Source: JAUREX01 sp964472135
Lineage (GTDB): Bacteria; Pseudomonadota; Alphaproteobacteria; Rhodobacterales; Rhodobacteraceae
Length of the DNA stretch: 13,968 nt
Assembly: GCA_964472135.1 (NCBI GenBank)
Contig: CAYYJB010000060.1
Coordinates: forward strand, 1 to 13,968
Direction: 5' to 3'
Each line of letters starts with the position of its first letter. The first letter of the stretch is position 1. A model generated the notes under the pieces. That model saw only the letters and a program-made list of their open reading frames with translations. It did no database searches and was not told the DNA's origin. The translations under genes and the position numbers were made by a program. Positions 12,113 to 13,968 of the stretch are shown here, piece by piece.

Positions 12113-12613
12113 ATGAGCAAGCAACCGCAGGACGTCGACGTGGCCTTCATCGAGGCGCTCGCCGAACTTCTGAACCGCAACGGGCTGAGCGAGCTTTCGG
12201 TCAAGCGCGAATATGGCGAGGACGACAGCCTCGAGGTCCGCGTCGTGCGCCAGCTCGCCCCCGTCGCGGCGGCGCCGGTGGCCGCGCCACCCGTCATGGT
12301 CGCCCCCGCCGCCGCGCCCGCCCCCGTGGCTGCCTCCGTGGCCGCCGCACCGGCCCCGAGCGATGATCCCGCCCAGCACCCGGGCTGCCTGACCTCGCCC
12401 ATGGTCGGCACCGTCTATCTTGCGCCCGAACCCGGCGCGCAGCCCTTCGTCGCGATCGGGGCGCAGGTGGCGGCGGGGCAGACCGTCCTCATCATCGAGG
12501 CGATGAAGACGATGAACCAGATCCCGGCGCCGCGCGCGGGCACGCTCCGGCGCATCCTGATCGAGGACGGGACGCCCGTGGAATACGGCGCCCCCCTCAT
12601 GATCATCGACTGA
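12113..12613 (+). CDS. accB: acetyl-CoA carboxylase biotin carboxyl carrier protein AccB
   Basis: AccB carries the biotin that shuttles carboxyl groups between biotin carboxylase and carboxyltransferase in the first step of fatty-acid synthesis. The 166-residue protein has an N-terminal helical segment (about 1-46) that binds AccC. A long Ala/Pro/Val linker (about 48-85) follows, then the lipoyl/biotinyl domain from SPMVGTVYLAPEPG (about 95) to the C-terminus. The biotinylation motif EAMKTMN places biotin on K132, the usual about 35 residues from the end. The BCCP 'thumb' insert (APEPGAQPFVAIG) is present, which marks the acetyl-CoA carboxylase type. The ATG at 12113 is preceded by GAGGA. It is followed 7 nt later by accC, the standard operon. 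Intact. Confidence 0.97.
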   Translation: MSKQPQDVDVAFIEALAELLNRNGLSELSVKREYGEDDSLEVRVVRQLAPVAAAPVAAPPVMVAPAAAPAPVAASVAAAPAPSDDPAQHPGCLTSPMVGTVYLAPEPGAQPFVAIGAQVAAGQTVLIIEAMKTMNQIPAPRAGTLRRILIEDGTPVEYGAPLMIID

Positions 12614-12620
12614 GGCGGGG

Positions 12621-13967
12621 ATGTTCGAAAAGGTCCTGATCGCGAACCGCGGCGAGATCGCGCTGCGCGTCATCCGCGCCTGCCGCGAGATGGGCATCAA
12701 GTCGGTCGCGGTGCATTCGACGGCGGATGCCGATGCGATGCATGTGCGGATGGCGGACGAATCCGTTTGCATCGGCCCGCCGCCCTCGTCCGAGAGTTAC
12801 CTCTCGATGTCGCGCATCATCTCGGCCTGCGAGATCACGGGCGCCGAGGCGGTCCATCCGGGCTACGGGTTCCTCTCGGAGAACGCGGCCTTCGTGCAGG
12901 CGCTCGAGGATCACGACATCACCTTCATCGGCCCCTCCTCCGAGCATATCCGGATCATGGGCGACAAGATCACCGCCAAGGACACGATGAAGGCACTGGG
13001 CGTGCCCTGCGTGCCGGGCTCGGACGGGGCGGTGCCCGACATGGCCGCCGCGCGCACGGTCGCGGCCGGAATCGGCTATCCGGTCATCATCAAGGCGACG
13101 GCGGGCGGCGGCGGGCGCGGCATGAAGGTCGCGCGCACGCCCGATGAGCTCGAGGTCGCCTTTCGCACCGCACGCGCCGAGGCCAAGGCGGCCTTCGGCA
13201 ACGACGAGGTCTATCTCGAGAAATACCTCCAGCGGCCGCGCCACGTCGAGATCCAGATCTTCGGCGACGGCAAGGGCCGCGCCGTCCATCTGGGCGAGCG
13301 CGACTGCTCGCTCCAGCGCCGCCACCAGAAGGTGTTCGAAGAGGCGCCGGGCCCCGTCATCACGCCCGCGATGCGCGCCGAGATCGGCGCGACCTGCGCC
13401 GACGCGGTCGCGCGCATCGGCTATTCGGGCGCGGGCACGATCGAGTTTCTCTATGAGGACGGGCAGTTCTTCTTCATCGAGATGAACACCCGCCTGCAGG
13501 TCGAGCATCCGGTGACCGAGGCGATCTTCGGCGTCGACCTCGTGCGCGAGCAGCTGCGCGTCGCGGCGGGCCTGCCCATGTCCTTCGTGCAGGAAGAGCT
13601 CGAGATCAACGGCCACGCCATCGAGGTGCGGATCAACGCCGAGCGCATCCCGGGCTTTGCCCCGTGCCCCGGCCGGGTAAAGGTCTTTCATGCGCCGGGC
13701 GGGCTTGGCGTGCGGATGGATTCGGCGCTCTATGGCGGCTATGCGATCCCGCCCTATTACGACAGCCTGATCGGCAAGCTGATCGTGCACGGCCGCGACC
13801 GGCCCGAGGCGCTCGCGCGGCTGCGCCGGGCGCTCGGAGAGCTGATCGTCGACGGGGTGGACACGACCGTGCCCCTCTTCCACGCGCTGCTTGCGGAACC
13901 CGACATCCAGGCGGGCGACTATTCCATCCACTGGCTCGAACGCTGGCTCGAGCGGCAGTTCGGCTGA
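12621..13967 (+). CDS. accC: acetyl-CoA carboxylase biotin carboxylase subunit AccC
   Basis: AccC carboxylates the biotin on AccB using ATP and bicarbonate. The 448-residue product (E. coli 449) starts with FEKVLIANRGEIALRVIRA and has an ATP-grasp domain. K116 and K158 contact ATP, the glycine-rich lid GGGGRGMK is at 162-169, HVEIQIFGD at 208-216 and ERDCSLQRRHQKVFEEAPGP at 227-245. Metal and catalytic residues E275, E287 and R291 lie in TIEF and EMNTRLQVEHP. Numbering runs one behind E. coli (K159, E276, E288, R292) after the first ATP lysine. The C-terminal biotin carboxylase domain is complete and the TGA is at 13965-13967, one base before the window end. It lies 7 nt after accB and is probably cotranscribed. 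Length and adjacent accB favour AccC over longer acyl-CoA carboxylase subunits. Confidence 0.97.
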   Translation: MFEKVLIANRGEIALRVIRACREMGIKSVAVHSTADADAMHVRMADESVCIGPPPSSESYLSMSRIISACEITGAEAVHPGYGFLSENAAFVQALEDHDITFIGPSSEHIRIMGDKITAKDTMKALGVPCVPGSDGAVPDMAAARTVAAGIGYPVIIKATAGGGGRGMKVARTPDELEVAFRTARAEAKAAFGNDEVYLEKYLQRPRHVEIQIFGDGKGRAVHLGERDCSLQRRHQKVFEEAPGPVITPAMRAEIGATCADAVARIGYSGAGTIEFLYEDGQFFFIEMNTRLQVEHPVTEAIFGVDLVREQLRVAAGLPMSFVQEELEINGHAIEVRINAERIPGFAPCPGRVKVFHAPGGLGVRMDSALYGGYAIPPYYDSLIGKLIVHGRDRPEALARLRRALGELIVDGVDTTVPLFHALLAEPDIQAGDYSIHWLERWLERQFG

Positions 13968-13968
13968 C

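Noticed and set aside
12603..13931. 442-codon minus-strand frame opposite accC
   Set aside because: Mirror of the highly conserved accC; no independent motif.

Overview
This is a very GC-rich window (roughly 70% G+C by eye) with tightly packed genes and many ATGA or TTGA start/stop overlaps. Protein content and style (UMF1-type MFS, MepA, YhhQ-type transporter, ArfB, PreT/PreA, AccBC) fit an alphaproteobacterium, most likely Rhodobacteraceae. That assignment is inference from gene character, not from a marker gene. I see no insertion sequence, prophage, CRISPR array, tRNA or rRNA; most of the window is ordinary core and catabolic genome.

Layout: (1) 1-2085, minus strand: yggT followed by recQ, which overlaps it by 4 nt and runs off the left edge with only its last few codons missing. 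(2) 2152-4976, plus strand: a divergent unit of a hotdog thioesterase, a UMF1/Atg22-like MFS permease and the periplasmic murein endopeptidase mepA, with adjacent or overlapping junctions. (3) 4982-5660: a queuosine-precursor transporter (YhhQ type) with its own promoter-like sequence. (4) 5661-5886: a compact unit without a long ORF. It has a -35-like element, a palindrome near the expected start, a Shine-Dalgarno region complementary to nearly the whole 16S rRNA 3' tail, an 18-codon GTG ORF rich in codons unusual here, a foldable three-way junction, a possible pseudoknot and a strong intrinsic terminator. This is the most interesting part of the window. (5) 5928-8583: the ribosome-rescue hydrolase arfB, a class-III PLP enzyme resembling ammoniophospholyases (ETNPPL/PHYKPL) and an APH-fold kinase, joined by 4-nt ATGA overlaps.

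(6) 8590-11922, minus strand: preT - dedA-family gene - preA, the two subunits of NAD-dependent dihydropyrimidine dehydrogenase separated by a small membrane-protein gene. A near-perfect 20-bp palindrome resembling a RutR-type operator lies upstream of preT. The later pyrimidine-degradation genes are not in the window. (7) 12034-13967, plus strand: accB-accC, the biotin carrier and biotin carboxylase of acetyl-CoA carboxylase, both complete.

Functional links: recQ serves DNA repair. The phospholyase and kinase plausibly form a two-step route that phosphorylates a hydroxylated amine or amino acid and then eliminates phosphate and ammonia. PreT/PreA catalyse the first step of uracil/thymine reduction. 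AccB/AccC supply carboxybiotin for malonyl-CoA synthesis. The 5661-5886 element could be an independent small RNA or a leader that attenuates the arfB operon; the sequence alone does not decide between these.
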